From Desulfarculales bacterium UBA702 (GTDB lineage Bacteria > Desulfobacterota > Syntrophobacteria > Syntrophobacterales > Syntrophobacteraceae), in the NCBI GenBank assembly GCA_002298165.1, contig DBMI01000113.1:1-57656 (forward strand): a stretch of DNA of 57,656 nt, read 5' to 3'. Numbering within the stretch: the first letter of the stretch is position 1; every line of letters begins with the position of its first letter. Positions 1 to 9,220 of this stretch are shown here, one piece after another. A model generated the notes under the pieces. It did no database searches and was not told where the DNA came from. It saw only the letters and a list, made by a program, of their open reading frames with translations. Position numbers and translations under genes: made by a program.

Positions 1-302
1 TTCGCGGGAATGACGCCCTTATTTGTTTGAACACTTAAGTGGGAAACTCCATCCTTTTTCAACACCCTGGTAGGACTGGCCTACTCTTACTGCCCTGCCG
101 CAATCCTCAACTTCTTCACTAAAAATCTTTACTAACGCAAGTAATTGTCCGATATGAATACAAAAGTGTTTTTGATTCGAATGAAGATGCTTCGCCAATT
201 CTATTCCGATTGCTTAAAGACCTTGGCCTGCCGTGATTTTCCAGTTCTTTCGCGTAAGGTCAACCCGCTCAATTAGAACAAACTCACAATAGTGGAGGCA
301 TT
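1..302. other. intergenic stretch at left edge
   Basis: No convincing gene is seen. The first 20 bases resemble the end of the dispersed GCGGGAATGACG-type repeats found elsewhere in the window (for example near 44.1 kb). The last part carries a GGAGG ribosome-binding site at 294-298 for the first gene. The promoter of the following operon should lie here, but I could not pick a convincing -35/-10 pair. Confidence 0.5.
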
Positions 303-923
303 ATGGGCTTCGAAGGAAAAACCCCTGGGTCGGAAGGCTTCACGGAAGCAACCTCGGATTTGTCAGCGGAGAAGTGCTCTCTTTGCGGGAATACGTTTTC
401 TCGAAATATGATGTTGCAGTTTGGCGAAAAATGGATCTGCGCACAATGTAAACCGAACTATCTCCAGATGCTTCAGCAGGGCATTTCCACGTCCGGTCAA
501 ATGCGCTACGGCGGATTCTGGATTCGCGGAGGCGCCAGGATTATAGATGCCATCATTCTCCAGGTGATTAACTACATCGTTACATTTGCGCTTGCGCTGG
601 TTTTTGCTTTTAAGACACCGTCCAGGCCAGATGAATTTGGGATCTTTTTTATCATCCAGATGTGCGTGGCACTTTCTTTAGGGATTTTCTATGAAGTCTG
701 GTTTTTGGGCAAATATCGCGCCACCCCCGGAAAAATGATCTGCGGGCTATCGGTGGTGCGCCCCGATGGCAGTGGAATAAGCTATATGCGGGCTTTCGGC
801 CGGCATTTAGCCACCACCCTTAGCGCCTTGATCTTATGCATTGGATACATCATGGCCGGGTTTGACAGCGAAAAAAGAACCCTTCATGACAGGATCTGCG
901 ATACACGGGTAATTCGTAAATGA
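303..923 (+). CDS. RDD family membrane protein with N-terminal zinc ribbon
   Basis: This 206-aa integral membrane protein opens a ten-gene operon. A zinc-ribbon-like region is visible first, with CxxC pairs at about C25/C28 and C46/C49. The RDD domain follows: RGGARIIDA near residues 75-83 gives the Arg/Asp signature, hydrophobic segments lie near 83-105 and 112-132, and the typical second half (RATPGKMICGLSVV) lies near 140-153. RDD proteins are of poorly known function; some are linked to ion transport. The ATG has GGAGG just upstream. The stop overlaps the next start by 4 nt, so translation is probably coupled. The family is clear; the function is not. Confidence 0.85.
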   Translation: MGFEGKTPGSEGFTEATSDLSAEKCSLCGNTFSRNMMLQFGEKWICAQCKPNYLQMLQQGISTSGQMRYGGFWIRGGARIIDAIILQVINYIVTFALALVFAFKTPSRPDEFGIFFIIQMCVALSLGIFYEVWFLGKYRATPGKMICGLSVVRPDGSGISYMRAFGRHLATTLSALILCIGYIMAGFDSEKRTLHDRICDTRVIRK

Positions 924-1525
924 TTGACGAAGAGTTCAAAATGGCCGTTAAAAGCTGTTCGGAATGCGGGGCGACTTTGCCGGACAGCATATTCGACTCT
1001 CCTGAGCCCGTCCATTGTGAAAACTGCGGAACGAGGTTTCAGGTGAAGGTTTTTCCCGCTTTTTTCAGCGGACCCGGACAGGTGGACTACGGCGCCTCAA
1101 TTCAAACCGATGATGAAGCCAGTTGCTTCTATCATCCTGAAAAAATAGCCGTAGTCGCATGTGAAAGCTGCGGTCGCTTCCTGTGTTCGCTTTGTGAAAT
1201 CGATATGTCCGGGCGCAAGATCTGTCCCAACTGCCTAGAGATTGGAAGAAACCAGGAGCGAATTGAGGGGCTGATTACGGAAAGGACGCTTCACGACCAG
1301 ATCGCCCTCTCAATCGCGCTTTTGCCCCTGTTTTTTATCTTCGTAACTTTTATAACAGCGCCCATGGCCATATACTTTTCCATTCGCCACTGGAGGTCTC
1401 CTTCGAGCATTTTGCCAAGAACCAAAATGAGGTTCATACTGGCAATCATTGTGGCATCGCTCCAAATGGCCGTCTGGGCGGCAGTGTTTTTCCCACAATT
1501 CCTGAAGCTTACAAAGCATCTATAA
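920..1525 (+). CDS. zinc-ribbon / B-box-type zinc finger membrane protein
   Basis: This 201-aa protein has two metal-binding regions. Cys pairs C13/C16 and C33/C36 form a zinc ribbon. A B-box-like finger follows (CFYHPEK, CESCGRFLCSLC, CPNC, about residues 69-105). The C-terminal half has two hydrophobic segments (about 128-155 and 172-195), so the fingers should be cytoplasmic on a membrane anchor. The start overlaps the previous stop as ATGA; a second ATG lies at 941. Such finger-membrane proteins recur in MoxR/DUF58 operons, perhaps as scaffolds. That role is inferred from context only. Confidence 0.75.
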   Translation: MIDEEFKMAVKSCSECGATLPDSIFDSPEPVHCENCGTRFQVKVFPAFFSGPGQVDYGASIQTDDEASCFYHPEKIAVVACESCGRFLCSLCEIDMSGRKICPNCLEIGRNQERIEGLITERTLHDQIALSIALLPLFFIFVTFITAPMAIYFSIRHWRSPSSILPRTKMRFILAIIVASLQMAVWAAVFFPQFLKLTKHL

Positions 1526-1619
1526 GAGGCATTCAGGCCTGTACAAACGGGCACGAGTAGCCGCGCAACCGCAATAGTTCAGGCGCGAGCAGTCTGAAAA
1601 AAGGGAGGATTCAAAGACT

Positions 1620-2669
1620 TTGGCTTACATTCGTCTTCCCGGAAAAAAGAAGGGCTTCTACCGTAAGTGCACTCTCTGGCTTGGTGAAGATCACATCCTG
1701 GCCGTGGATTCCAATTATTACACCGAGAACTACAAGCGATTTTACTTCAAAGATTTTCAAGGCCTGATCGTACGGGAAACAAAAAGGTTTTCAAAATTAA
1801 GACTCTATACCTCAATATCAGTGCTTTTAGCTTTAGCCCTGCTCTTATTTGCAATTTTCAATCAGCATATAGGTTCGGCGGTTTTCAGCGGCATAGCATT
1901 GGCTGGTTTGACTATTTCTCTGGGAATCCACCTGAAAAGAGGCCCCACCTGCGTGTGTCACCTCATGATGCCGCTCGCCGTACATGAACTGCCCTCCATT
2001 TGCCGTCTGAAATACGCCCGGCAGGTATTGGAGCGGATTTTACCTCTGGTGCAAAGAGTTCAGGGACCGATATCCGCGGACGAGATTAAGTCAAAGCTTG
2101 AGGGAGCAGTTCCCTCATCCCATATTAATTTGCCGACATCAGGCAACAAACCTCGGCCCGGGAATTTGAAGGAGTACTCCTGTTTTTTCCACAAGCTGCT
2201 CTTTGGAACGCTGCTCCTCGATGCCGCTGCGACTCTGGCTCAATTTTATTCAATTCACTGGACCATAAAGACATTTAACCTGATTGCAGGCTCCGCTGTA
2301 TTCATCTTGTCGATAGCCACATTAGTACGACAAAGCGGCAGATCGGTCCCCAGGATGATTAAAGGACTGTCATGGTCTGTCCTGGCAATGCTTTGTGCTT
2401 CGAATATTATTGGTGGCATGATCGGATTCTTTATCGGTATCCAGAAAAGCAATGTTCCTCAAACAGATCATCTTTCAGTAATGTTGGCCTTGGATCCATC
2501 AAATGAACCTTTAATTGCTACGTTATTTACCTACTACATCATTGCTTCGATCTTCCTTGGAGTATGGGGCCTTGCGGCAACAATGATGCACGCTTCATCA
2601 GCGAAGAAGAAAGTCCCGGTCGGCTCGGGTGAATCAGTTCCCGGAGCTGCGGAAGGCGCCGGATTATGA
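1620..2669 (+). CDS. polytopic membrane protein of unknown function
   Basis: I do not recognise a named family in this 349-aa protein. The N-terminal ~55 residues are soluble and basic. About six hydrophobic segments follow: a pair near residues 62-105, then segments near 190-210, 222-238, 247-272 and 297-322. A soluble loop of about 80 residues separates the first pair from the rest. The start is TTG with GGGAGG at 1603-1608. The end overlaps the next ATG by 4 nt. Conserved spacing and overlap tie it to the MoxR operon, so a membrane role in the same complex or stress response is plausible but unproven. Confidence 0.7.
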   Translation: MAYIRLPGKKKGFYRKCTLWLGEDHILAVDSNYYTENYKRFYFKDFQGLIVRETKRFSKLRLYTSISVLLALALLLFAIFNQHIGSAVFSGIALAGLTISLGIHLKRGPTCVCHLMMPLAVHELPSICRLKYARQVLERILPLVQRVQGPISADEIKSKLEGAVPSSHINLPTSGNKPRPGNLKEYSCFFHKLLFGTLLLDAAATLAQFYSIHWTIKTFNLIAGSAVFILSIATLVRQSGRSVPRMIKGLSWSVLAMLCASNIIGGMIGFFIGIQKSNVPQTDHLSVMLALDPSNEPLIATLFTYYIIASIFLGVWGLAATMMHASSAKKKVPVGSGESVPGAAEGAGL

Positions 2670-2974
2670 GTGAAATATCGCATCTTCGCTGCTTCAACCA
2701 CTCGGAACGTGAAGCGGTGGCGCGCTGCCCTGAATGCGGGCGCACTTTTTGCCGCGAATGCATAGTCGAGCACGAGGAGCGCGTGGTTTGCGCGCAGTGC
2801 CTGGTCAAACTGGGGCGCGTGCCCGGAAAAAGTGGCGCTCGCGCTGCAATGGTCCTCAGGGGTGCGGTGAGTCTGCTGAGTTTCATGTTTGTGTGGGCTG
2901 TTTTCTACTATCTTGGCAAAGTCTTGCTGGCTATCCCTTCGAGCTTTCACGAACCCTTTCAGCAACTGTTTTAG
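2666..2974 (+). CDS. small B-box zinc finger membrane protein
   Basis: This 102-aa protein has one clear B-box-like finger at the N terminus (CFNHSER, CPECGRTFCREC, CAQC, residues about 9-48). A single transmembrane segment follows near residues 66-90. It is a shorter relative in layout of the protein encoded at 920-1525. The start overlaps the previous stop in an ATGA junction, and the next gene begins 8 nt after its stop. The fingers are probably cytoplasmic and may mediate protein-protein contact in the MoxR system. That role is inference. Confidence 0.75.
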   Translation: MSEISHLRCFNHSEREAVARCPECGRTFCRECIVEHEERVVCAQCLVKLGRVPGKSGARAAMVLRGAVSLLSFMFVWAVFYYLGKVLLAIPSSFHEPFQQLF

Positions 2975-2982
2975 AGACCGTA

Positions 2983-4650
2983 ATGGACCCCGAAAAATCT
3001 CGCCGGCCCGAGAAGGGAGCCCTGGAAATCATAGAGGAAGCGACGCATTTGCTGCGCCTCGCCCCTGCCGGCATTCTTTTTCAGTATTATCTCGGGGCAC
3101 TGCCTTTTGTACTCGGATTTCTGTTCTTCTGGGTGGATATGAGTTGCAGCGGGTCCGCCGGTCCTCACCTGGTGCAGGCATCCTTGGGAGTTGCCGTTCT
3201 TTTTCTCTGGATGAAATGCTGGCAGGCTGTTTTCACATCCAATCTTCGCTCTTTCCTGGAAGATGCTCCACCATCGCCGTGGAGCATTGGACGCGTTCTG
3301 CGGCTCGTATGCATACAATCTATCGCCACGCCGTGGATGATGGTCATCCTGCCGCTTGCCCTTGTTATAACCCTGCCCTTCGGCTGGTGCTTTGCCTTTT
3401 TCCATAACATGGGAATTTTCGGGGACGGCGCCCAGGAATTTAAGATAACCGTCCAAAGGGCCCGGCAACAATGTACACTCTGGCCTGCTCAAAACCACCT
3501 GATGATACTCATCTTTATTCTACTGGCAATTTTCATTTACCTGAACATCTGCATGACGGGATTTCTTATCCCGATTATGCTCAAGACCTTCATGGGAATC
3601 GAGACCCTCTTTTCGCGCAGCAATGATTTCTTCCTCAGTACCACGTTTTTGCTTTCAATGGCCTGTATCACTTACCTGTGCATAAACCCGCTCATAAGGG
3701 CTGCCTACGTTCTGCGCTGTTTCTACGGCGAATCACTTTCGTCGGGAAGGGATCTTCTATCCGAATGGAGACGCCTGCACCGTTTGGCCGGTCAATTGCT
3801 CCTTATAATGGCCATCACGTTCACCTTGATCGTTCCCTGCCAATCAAAAGCCGCCTCCGGGACCTCGGGCCGGCCGCAGCCGCAGACAGCCGCCACGGGC
3901 ATACCCGCGGACAAGCTGGATCGGGCGATTTCGGAAGTAATCGGGGGGGTGGAATACTCCTGGCGGTTTCCTCACGAAAAACTGGAGGAACCCAAAAATT
4001 CCGGTTTCCTCGGGCAGGTTTTGGACACGGTCGGCGGGTGGCTCAAGACAGCCTGGAGCTGGGTTGAAACCGCCCTGGAATGGTTTCGCGAATGGCTGAA
4101 GAAACTGATCCCCGAAGGACCAAAGACCTCGAACAGCCTCAATTTACCCGGTGACGTGAGGCTTTGGTTGGTAATCCTTCTTTTGGCCGCACTCCCGATT
4201 ACCGTGTGGCTGCTTCGAAACATGATTGGCCGCCGGAAGGCGGCTGCGGAATGCGCAGGTGAAGAAGGCCTGTCCTCCTTCCCGGAAGCCGATTTAAGAG
4301 ACGAAAATACCTCGGCTGACCAGCTTCCTGAGGCCCGGTGGCTCGCATTAGCCAAAAGCCTGCTGGAGAGCGGTGACTTGCGCCTTGCCCTCCGGGCGCT
4401 CTATTTTGCTGCCCTGGCTCAACTGGCCGACCGTAACCTGTTAACCATCTCCAGGTCTAAATCCAATCGAGATTACGAACGTGAGATCAAACGGCGCGCG
4501 CATGCTTTCCCTGGCCTGGCAGGTGCTTTTTCCGAAAACGTCACGATTCTTGAAAGAGTCTGGTACGGAATACACGCAGCGGAGTTGGAAACGGTTCAGC
4601 AATTTTTGAGTAATAATGAAAGGATTACGGCCAATGACCAGGGCCGATAG
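2983..4650 (+). CDS. DUF4129 domain membrane protein
   Basis: The frame stays open upstream, but the ATG at 2983 is chosen because it falls just after the preceding stop and begins sensible protein sequence (555 aa). The N-terminal 290 residues are strongly hydrophobic with about six membrane segments. A Ser/Thr/Pro/Gln linker follows, then an amphipathic Trp-rich helix, another membrane segment (near residue 390-412) and a C-terminal cytoplasmic DUF4129 domain containing the helical ALRALYFAALAQLADR region. DUF4129 proteins typically sit beside MoxR and DUF58 genes, as here; some versions carry transglutaminase domains, which this one lacks. The biochemical role is unknown. Confidence 0.8.
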   Translation: MDPEKSRRPEKGALEIIEEATHLLRLAPAGILFQYYLGALPFVLGFLFFWVDMSCSGSAGPHLVQASLGVAVLFLWMKCWQAVFTSNLRSFLEDAPPSPWSIGRVLRLVCIQSIATPWMMVILPLALVITLPFGWCFAFFHNMGIFGDGAQEFKITVQRARQQCTLWPAQNHLMILIFILLAIFIYLNICMTGFLIPIMLKTFMGIETLFSRSNDFFLSTTFLLSMACITYLCINPLIRAAYVLRCFYGESLSSGRDLLSEWRRLHRLAGQLLLIMAITFTLIVPCQSKAASGTSGRPQPQTAATGIPADKLDRAISEVIGGVEYSWRFPHEKLEEPKNSGFLGQVLDTVGGWLKTAWSWVETALEWFREWLKKLIPEGPKTSNSLNLPGDVRLWLVILLLAALPITVWLLRNMIGRRKAAAECAGEEGLSSFPEADLRDENTSADQLPEARWLALAKSLLESGDLRLALRALYFAALAQLADRNLLTISRSKSNRDYEREIKRRAHAFPGLAGAFSENVTILERVWYGIHAAELETVQQFLSNNERITANDQGR

Positions 4651-5893
4651 GATCGCGGCATTCCTGCTTTTAGTGCTCCTTGGCTGTTTTGCAGCGGGAA
4701 TATGGGAGCTGTTTACGCTGCGGTTCGAAACCGGGGATTCTTTTCCGGCATATTCTTCCCTGCGCTCCGACCCACTTGGTGTAAAAGCCTTTTTTCAGGC
4801 ACTCGAAAAGATGCCCGAAACGTCCGTTGAGCGGCTTTACCGGCCACTTTCAAAGCTCGCGGGCAAGGGGAAGACAACCCTTTTTTATCTTGGGCTGAGC
4901 CCGAATTTCCTGACCTCACATAGAACCGCCGATGTGGACCAACTGGAGACCCTTGCCAAAGATGGAGCGAGGATTGTACTCGCATTCCGGCCGGGGCAAA
5001 AGAAAACGCATTCGAGAATTGTTGCCGTACCGCCCACTGAAGAGCAACACAGCCCTGAAGAAGATTCCCAAAAACCGGATACCGCACAGGTAAAAGAGGA
5101 CAAGGAAAATACACAGGAAACAAATGAATCCAAAAAACCGGCCGGCGAAAGGTGGGGAATCAAGCCCGATTATTTTTCCATCCCAGTGGCCGGAGAACAG
5201 GGTAAATCCCTGGCTTCGCTAAATGGCCGCGTGGACAGCCTGCCAAAAGTCTTTCCTCTGCATTCAGCCTTCTGTTTCAAAGACCTGGGCCGGGAATGGC
5301 GGGTCCTTTATAAGGTGGGGGATTGCTCTGTCATTGTCGAGCGCGCCCTGGGCGACGGAAGTATTGTTCTGGTTGCCGATTCATACCTTTTCAGCAATGA
5401 AGCAATGCTGAAGGAGCGTAATCCGGGGCTGCTTTCCTGGCTGGCTGGAAATTGCCGACTGATTGTATTTGATGAATTTCATCTGGGAGTGGGCGAGCGT
5501 CCCGGAGTGATGACACTCCTGCGAAAATATCGGCTGCATGGCTTTTCCGCTGTGCTGTTGTTGCTGGCCGGCTTATTCGCCTGGCAAAACCTCGTCAGAT
5601 TTATTCCCGAAAACGCCGGTGGAGAAGACAAAAACACATTCGCTTCCTCGGATTTGGAACAGTCGGACGGCCTCATCAACGTTATTCAGCGCAACATAAA
5701 AACAGACGTTCTATTGAAAACGTGCTTCGCGGAATGGGAAGAGAGCATAGGTCGAGACCGCGGCGGGATGGAGGAACGTATCCGGCAGGCCCGCGACATT
5801 GTACAGGACGCGGAAGGGAAGGGTTCCCCCCGGGATCTGGCCGCTGCTTACAAGGAAGTTTCTCGAATACTTTCAGACAGGACACACAAATGA
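4634..5893 (+). CDS. DUF4350 domain-containing membrane protein
   Basis: This 419-aa protein has one N-terminal membrane segment (about residues 7-27), a large presumably extracytoplasmic domain and a second membrane segment near 300-322, followed by a cytoplasmic tail. The early YSSLRSDPLGVKAFFQALE stretch is typical of DUF4350. A low-complexity acidic/Lys-rich linker lies near residues 138-172. The central VFDEFHLGVG is another family-like motif. The ATG at 4634 has AAAGGA nine bases upstream; an in-frame ATG at 4616 is possible but lacks a site. DUF4350 genes co-occur with DUF4129, MoxR and DUF58. The molecular function is unknown. Confidence 0.8.
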   Translation: MTRADRIAAFLLLVLLGCFAAGIWELFTLRFETGDSFPAYSSLRSDPLGVKAFFQALEKMPETSVERLYRPLSKLAGKGKTTLFYLGLSPNFLTSHRTADVDQLETLAKDGARIVLAFRPGQKKTHSRIVAVPPTEEQHSPEEDSQKPDTAQVKEDKENTQETNESKKPAGERWGIKPDYFSIPVAGEQGKSLASLNGRVDSLPKVFPLHSAFCFKDLGREWRVLYKVGDCSVIVERALGDGSIVLVADSYLFSNEAMLKERNPGLLSWLAGNCRLIVFDEFHLGVGERPGVMTLLRKYRLHGFSAVLLLLAGLFAWQNLVRFIPENAGGEDKNTFASSDLEQSDGLINVIQRNIKTDVLLKTCFAEWEESIGRDRGGMEERIRQARDIVQDAEGKGSPRDLAAAYKEVSRILSDRTHK

Positions 5894-6861
5894 ACGGCAA
5901 TGGAAATATTGACCGGCTGAAGGAGATTATCGCTCAAGCAAAAGAGGAATTGGCCAAGGTAATCATCGGCCGACAGGAGACAATCGATCTTGCGCTTGTT
6001 GCCGTACTTACCGGCCAGCACGTGCTTGTCGAAGGTGTCCCAGGGGTTGCCAAAACGCTGTTGGTTCGCGCAATGGCCCATGTTTTCAGCGGGCAGTTTT
6101 CCCGAATTCAGTTTACACCCGATCTCATGCCCGCCGACATAACGGGGACCCATATTTTCAACATGAAAGAGAGCGAATTCGTCCTGGCCAAAGGCCCCAT
6201 TTTTACCAATTTCCTTCTGGCCGATGAAATCAATCGCGCTCCTGCCAAGACACAATCGGCGCTGTTACAGGGAATGCAGGAAAAAGCGGTTACAATTGAC
6301 CGGCAAACCTATCCGCTTCCTCCGGACTTCATAGTATTCGCTACCCAGAACCCGGTGGAATTCGAGGGTACCTATCCGTTGCCCGAAGCCCAGAAAGATC
6401 GCTTTATGCTCAAAATCCCAATGAGCAGCCCGACCAGGGAGGAAGAACTTACACTGGCAAAAAGGATGCTCGGCCCCGACACCCCGGAGGAAGTATTGGC
6501 CGGTGGGAAAGTCCGGAAAGTAGTCTCCGATGGCGAACTGGCCGACCTCAGAAGCAGCCTTGCAGCAATCACCGTTCGAGAGGAAGTTGTCGAATACATT
6601 CTGGATATCGTAAGGGCCAGCCGCAAGCATCACGCTGTTTTGCTGGGTGCCGGGCCTCGGGCCACCCAGAGTCTCCTGTTGGCTGCGCGTGCGTATGCGG
6701 CTGTTTCCGGGCGCGACTTCGTGACCCCCGATGATATCAAATTCCTGGCACCGGGCGCCCTGGAACATCGGCTGATCGTTCGCCCGGAGTACGAAGTTCA
6801 GGGAATGACGGTCTCCGAAATAATCGACTCGTTGCTTCAGGAGATAACTGTACCGAGATGA
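5890..6861 (+). CDS. MoxR family AAA+ ATPase
   Basis: This 323-aa cytosolic ATPase is complete. Walker A is GVPGVAKT (residues 49-56), Walker B with the MoxR signature is LLADEINRAPAKTQSALL, and sensor 1 is in FIVFATQNPVEFEGTYPLPEAQ. MoxR ATPases act as chaperones that mature or remodel metal or membrane complexes, usually with a VWA-type partner. Here the partner is probably the DUF58 protein that follows. The ATG at 5890 overlaps the previous stop (ATGA). In-frame sequence upstream exists but is only the shadow of the preceding gene. Family assignment is very secure; the client protein is unknown. Confidence 0.96.
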   Translation: MNGNGNIDRLKEIIAQAKEELAKVIIGRQETIDLALVAVLTGQHVLVEGVPGVAKTLLVRAMAHVFSGQFSRIQFTPDLMPADITGTHIFNMKESEFVLAKGPIFTNFLLADEINRAPAKTQSALLQGMQEKAVTIDRQTYPLPPDFIVFATQNPVEFEGTYPLPEAQKDRFMLKIPMSSPTREEELTLAKRMLGPDTPEEVLAGGKVRKVVSDGELADLRSSLAAITVREEVVEYILDIVRASRKHHAVLLGAGPRATQSLLLAARAYAAVSGRDFVTPDDIKFLAPGALEHRLIVRPEYEVQGMTVSEIIDSLLQEITVPR

Positions 6862-8204
6862 TCGTTCCTCAGAACAGGCTTCTTTTGCTGCTGGGTTGCG
6901 TTCTCGTGCCCCTGTCGCTGGCCGAGGCAGCCTTTCCCGCTGTTTCAACCCTTCTGGTGGGGGTTTTCGCGGTCATCGCAGCCCTTTGCCTGCTGGATGC
7001 CCTGCATGCCACACGCTCCGTTGCAGGGGTGAAGGTGGAATTCCCAGAGAGAATAAACATCATTAGAAATGTCGATGAACACCTGGATTTCACGGTACAA
7101 GACTGCAGGGGTGCGGGTGGGACCCTGTATATAGCCCTCGGTCTGCCCGGGGAGATCAACTCGATACATCGTGAAATGGAGGTGAAGCTTCCACCGGACC
7201 GTGTGGGTCTAAAAATCACCTGGCCCGTAAGTGCGAAAAGCAGGGGGGAATACCTCATTTCAAGATGCTACTTTCGCGTCCCATCCCGCCTTGGTTTGTG
7301 GTTCAAAACCGGAAGCCTCCCGGTTAGCACTACTATTCGGGTTTATCCGAACCTGCTGAGTGAATACCGAAAGATCTCCGCCCTCTTTTTGCGCCGTAAT
7401 GGAGCGGGAATTCGTACTCAACGCCAGATCGGGCAGGGCAAGGAGTATGAGAAGCTGCGGGATTATCTGCCGGGCGACAGCATGAGTGACATACATTGGA
7501 GGGTTACGGCAAAGCGAGGTCGCCTGGTAACCAAAGAGTACCAGTTGGAGCGGACTCAGGAAATCTACGTCATTATAGACGCATCACGGTTAAGCGCCCG
7601 CGCCATCCAATCACCGGGCGAGGAGTCCGGCGCGCGGGAATCCCTGATGGAGCGCTACATTAGCTCGGCTCTTGCACTTGGCGACTTTGCCCAGCGCCAG
7701 GGCGACAGGTTCGGGCTGCTCGCTTTCAGTAACAGAATGTTGAGATTCATCAGGGCTGGGGGCGGGAAGATGCATTACCGGATCTGCCGCGATGCGCTGC
7801 TCGATATTCACCCCCAGACCGTAACGCCTGATTTCGAGGAGCTTGCGGGCACCATTTTGCAAAACCTGAGGCGAAGGGCGCTGTTGCTGTTTCTGACCAG
7901 CCTCGACGATCCCTCTCTGGCCGAGAGTTTTCTCTCCGATATGGAGGCGGTAAGCCGCAGGCATGTCGTTGTTGTGAACATGATCAAGCCTTCACTGGCA
8001 GGGCCTCTTTTTTCCGGTCAGGATGTTGCCGATACCGCAGATATTTACAAATTTCTGGGGGGACACCTGCTCTGGGCTAATCTTCGGAAACTCGATGTGC
8101 TGCTTCGGCGACGCGGTATCGGTCTGGCGCTCGTCGACCAGGAGAATCTTTGCGTCGAGATGGTTTCCCGCTACGTTAACGTCAAACAAAGGCAGGTCCT
8201 GTGA
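6858..8204 (+). CDS. DUF58 domain protein (VWA-like MoxR partner)
   Basis: This 448-aa protein carries two N-terminal membrane segments (about residues 7-50), a beta-rich extracytoplasmic-type region and the DUF58 signature DYLPGDSMSDIHWRVTAKRG (near residues 202-221). A VWA-like fold follows (YVIIDASR, later GLLAFSNR). DUF58 proteins nearly always neighbour MoxR ATPases and are thought to be their partners, with the VWA-like part binding metal. The start overlaps moxR by 4 nt and the end overlaps the SpoIIM-like gene by 4 nt, so translation is coupled. The cellular process is unknown. Confidence 0.93.
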   Translation: MIVPQNRLLLLLGCVLVPLSLAEAAFPAVSTLLVGVFAVIAALCLLDALHATRSVAGVKVEFPERINIIRNVDEHLDFTVQDCRGAGGTLYIALGLPGEINSIHREMEVKLPPDRVGLKITWPVSAKSRGEYLISRCYFRVPSRLGLWFKTGSLPVSTTIRVYPNLLSEYRKISALFLRRNGAGIRTQRQIGQGKEYEKLRDYLPGDSMSDIHWRVTAKRGRLVTKEYQLERTQEIYVIIDASRLSARAIQSPGEESGARESLMERYISSALALGDFAQRQGDRFGLLAFSNRMLRFIRAGGGKMHYRICRDALLDIHPQTVTPDFEELAGTILQNLRRRALLLFLTSLDDPSLAESFLSDMEAVSRRHVVVVNMIKPSLAGPLFSGQDVADTADIYKFLGGHLLWANLRKLDVLLRRRGIGLALVDQENLCVEMVSRYVNVKQRQVL

Positions 8205-9220
8205 TTCTGGATCTGGAAAAATTCATTGCGAGACAGCGGGAGGTATGGCGAGAGCTGGACGGCCTCCTCGGTGCGCTTGAAAGGGACCCCGCTGCCAGGA
8301 TGGACCTCGGGCAGGTGAAACGTTTCCATCACCTTTACCAGGTTACTTCCGCCGATCTGGGCAAGCTGCAGAGCTTTGCATGCGAGCCGGAGCTGAAACT
8401 CTTCCTTGAATCTCTTGTCGCCCGTGCCTTCGGTGAAATTCACGATACCCCATCCGGGGTTTCCCGTGTGAAGGTCGGCAGGTTCTTCATCAATTCGTTT
8501 CCCCAGGCTTTCCGCGGCAGAATTCTGGCCTTCTGGGTGGCTTTGGCGACAATGCTCGCCGGCTTTGCGGTTGGAGCGGCACTGCTGATCGTCGATCCCG
8601 ATGCCAAGGAAGCCATCCTGCCTTTTGAACAGCTCGTGGGCAGCCCTTCGGATCGTGTGGCCAAAGAAGAACAGGGGCAAAACAGGGCACTGGAGGGGAA
8701 GAAAATACTCTTTTCAAGCGAGTTGATGACCAACAACACTCGTGTGGCGATTCTCTGTCTTGCTATGGGCGCCACCTTCGGGATCGGCACGCTGATCCTT
8801 CTTTTTTATAACGGTGTGATACTTGGGGTGGTTGTGCTCGATTACCTGCGGTTGGGTCACACGGCCTTTCTGGTCGGCTGGCTTCTTCCGCACGGCTCGG
8901 TTGAAATCCCGGCTATCCTGATTGCCGGGCAGGCGGGACTGGTCCTCGGCGGAGCACTGATCGGCCGCCGCAAGAGTATATCGCTTGCCCAACGGCTTCG
9001 CGGTATTTCATCCGACCTCGTGATCCTGATCGGCGGCACCTCGATCATGCTCGTCTGGGCTGGAATAATTGAGGCTTTTTTTTCGCAGTACCATGAGCCC
9101 ACTATCCCATACAGCCTAAAAATCGCATTCGGTGCGGTGGAATTGGTGCTTCTTGTCCTTTTCCTGACCAGAAAAGCCCCACTGGCAGAATCTTCCGGGC
9201 GAGGCGGGCTCCGTGGCTAA
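8201..9220 (+). CDS. stage II sporulation protein M-like (SpoIIM family) membrane protein
   Basis: This 339-aa protein starts with GTG, overlapping the DUF58 stop. The N-terminal ~90 residues are soluble and helical. The SpoIIM/DUF95 part follows with several membrane segments: one near 107-131, then segments near 181-211, 218-232, 240-256 and 272-292, and a last one near 303-323. The family hallmarks MTNNTRVAILCLAMGATFG and LLPHGSVEIPAI are present. In Bacillus SpoIIM works in engulfment, but non-sporulating bacteria keep homologues in MoxR/RDD operons, as here. A sporulation role is not implied. Confidence 0.88.
   Translation: MILDLEKFIARQREVWRELDGLLGALERDPAARMDLGQVKRFHHLYQVTSADLGKLQSFACEPELKLFLESLVARAFGEIHDTPSGVSRVKVGRFFINSFPQAFRGRILAFWVALATMLAGFAVGAALLIVDPDAKEAILPFEQLVGSPSDRVAKEEQGQNRALEGKKILFSSELMTNNTRVAILCLAMGATFGIGTLILLFYNGVILGVVVLDYLRLGHTAFLVGWLLPHGSVEIPAILIAGQAGLVLGGALIGRRKSISLAQRLRGISSDLVILIGGTSIMLVWAGIIEAFFSQYHEPTIPYSLKIAFGAVELVLLVLFLTRKAPLAESSGRGGLRG

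Noticed and set aside
6265..6948. Minus-strand frame of over 220 codons opposite moxR
   Set aside because: A shadow of the well-supported MoxR gene, with composition expected of antisense to GC-rich codons.
8201..9220. Evidence for sporulation from the SpoIIM-like gene
   Set aside because: SpoIIM homologues are common in MoxR/RDD operons of non-sporulating bacteria, and no other sporulation gene is present; the SpoIIE-type phosphatase is a signalling type.
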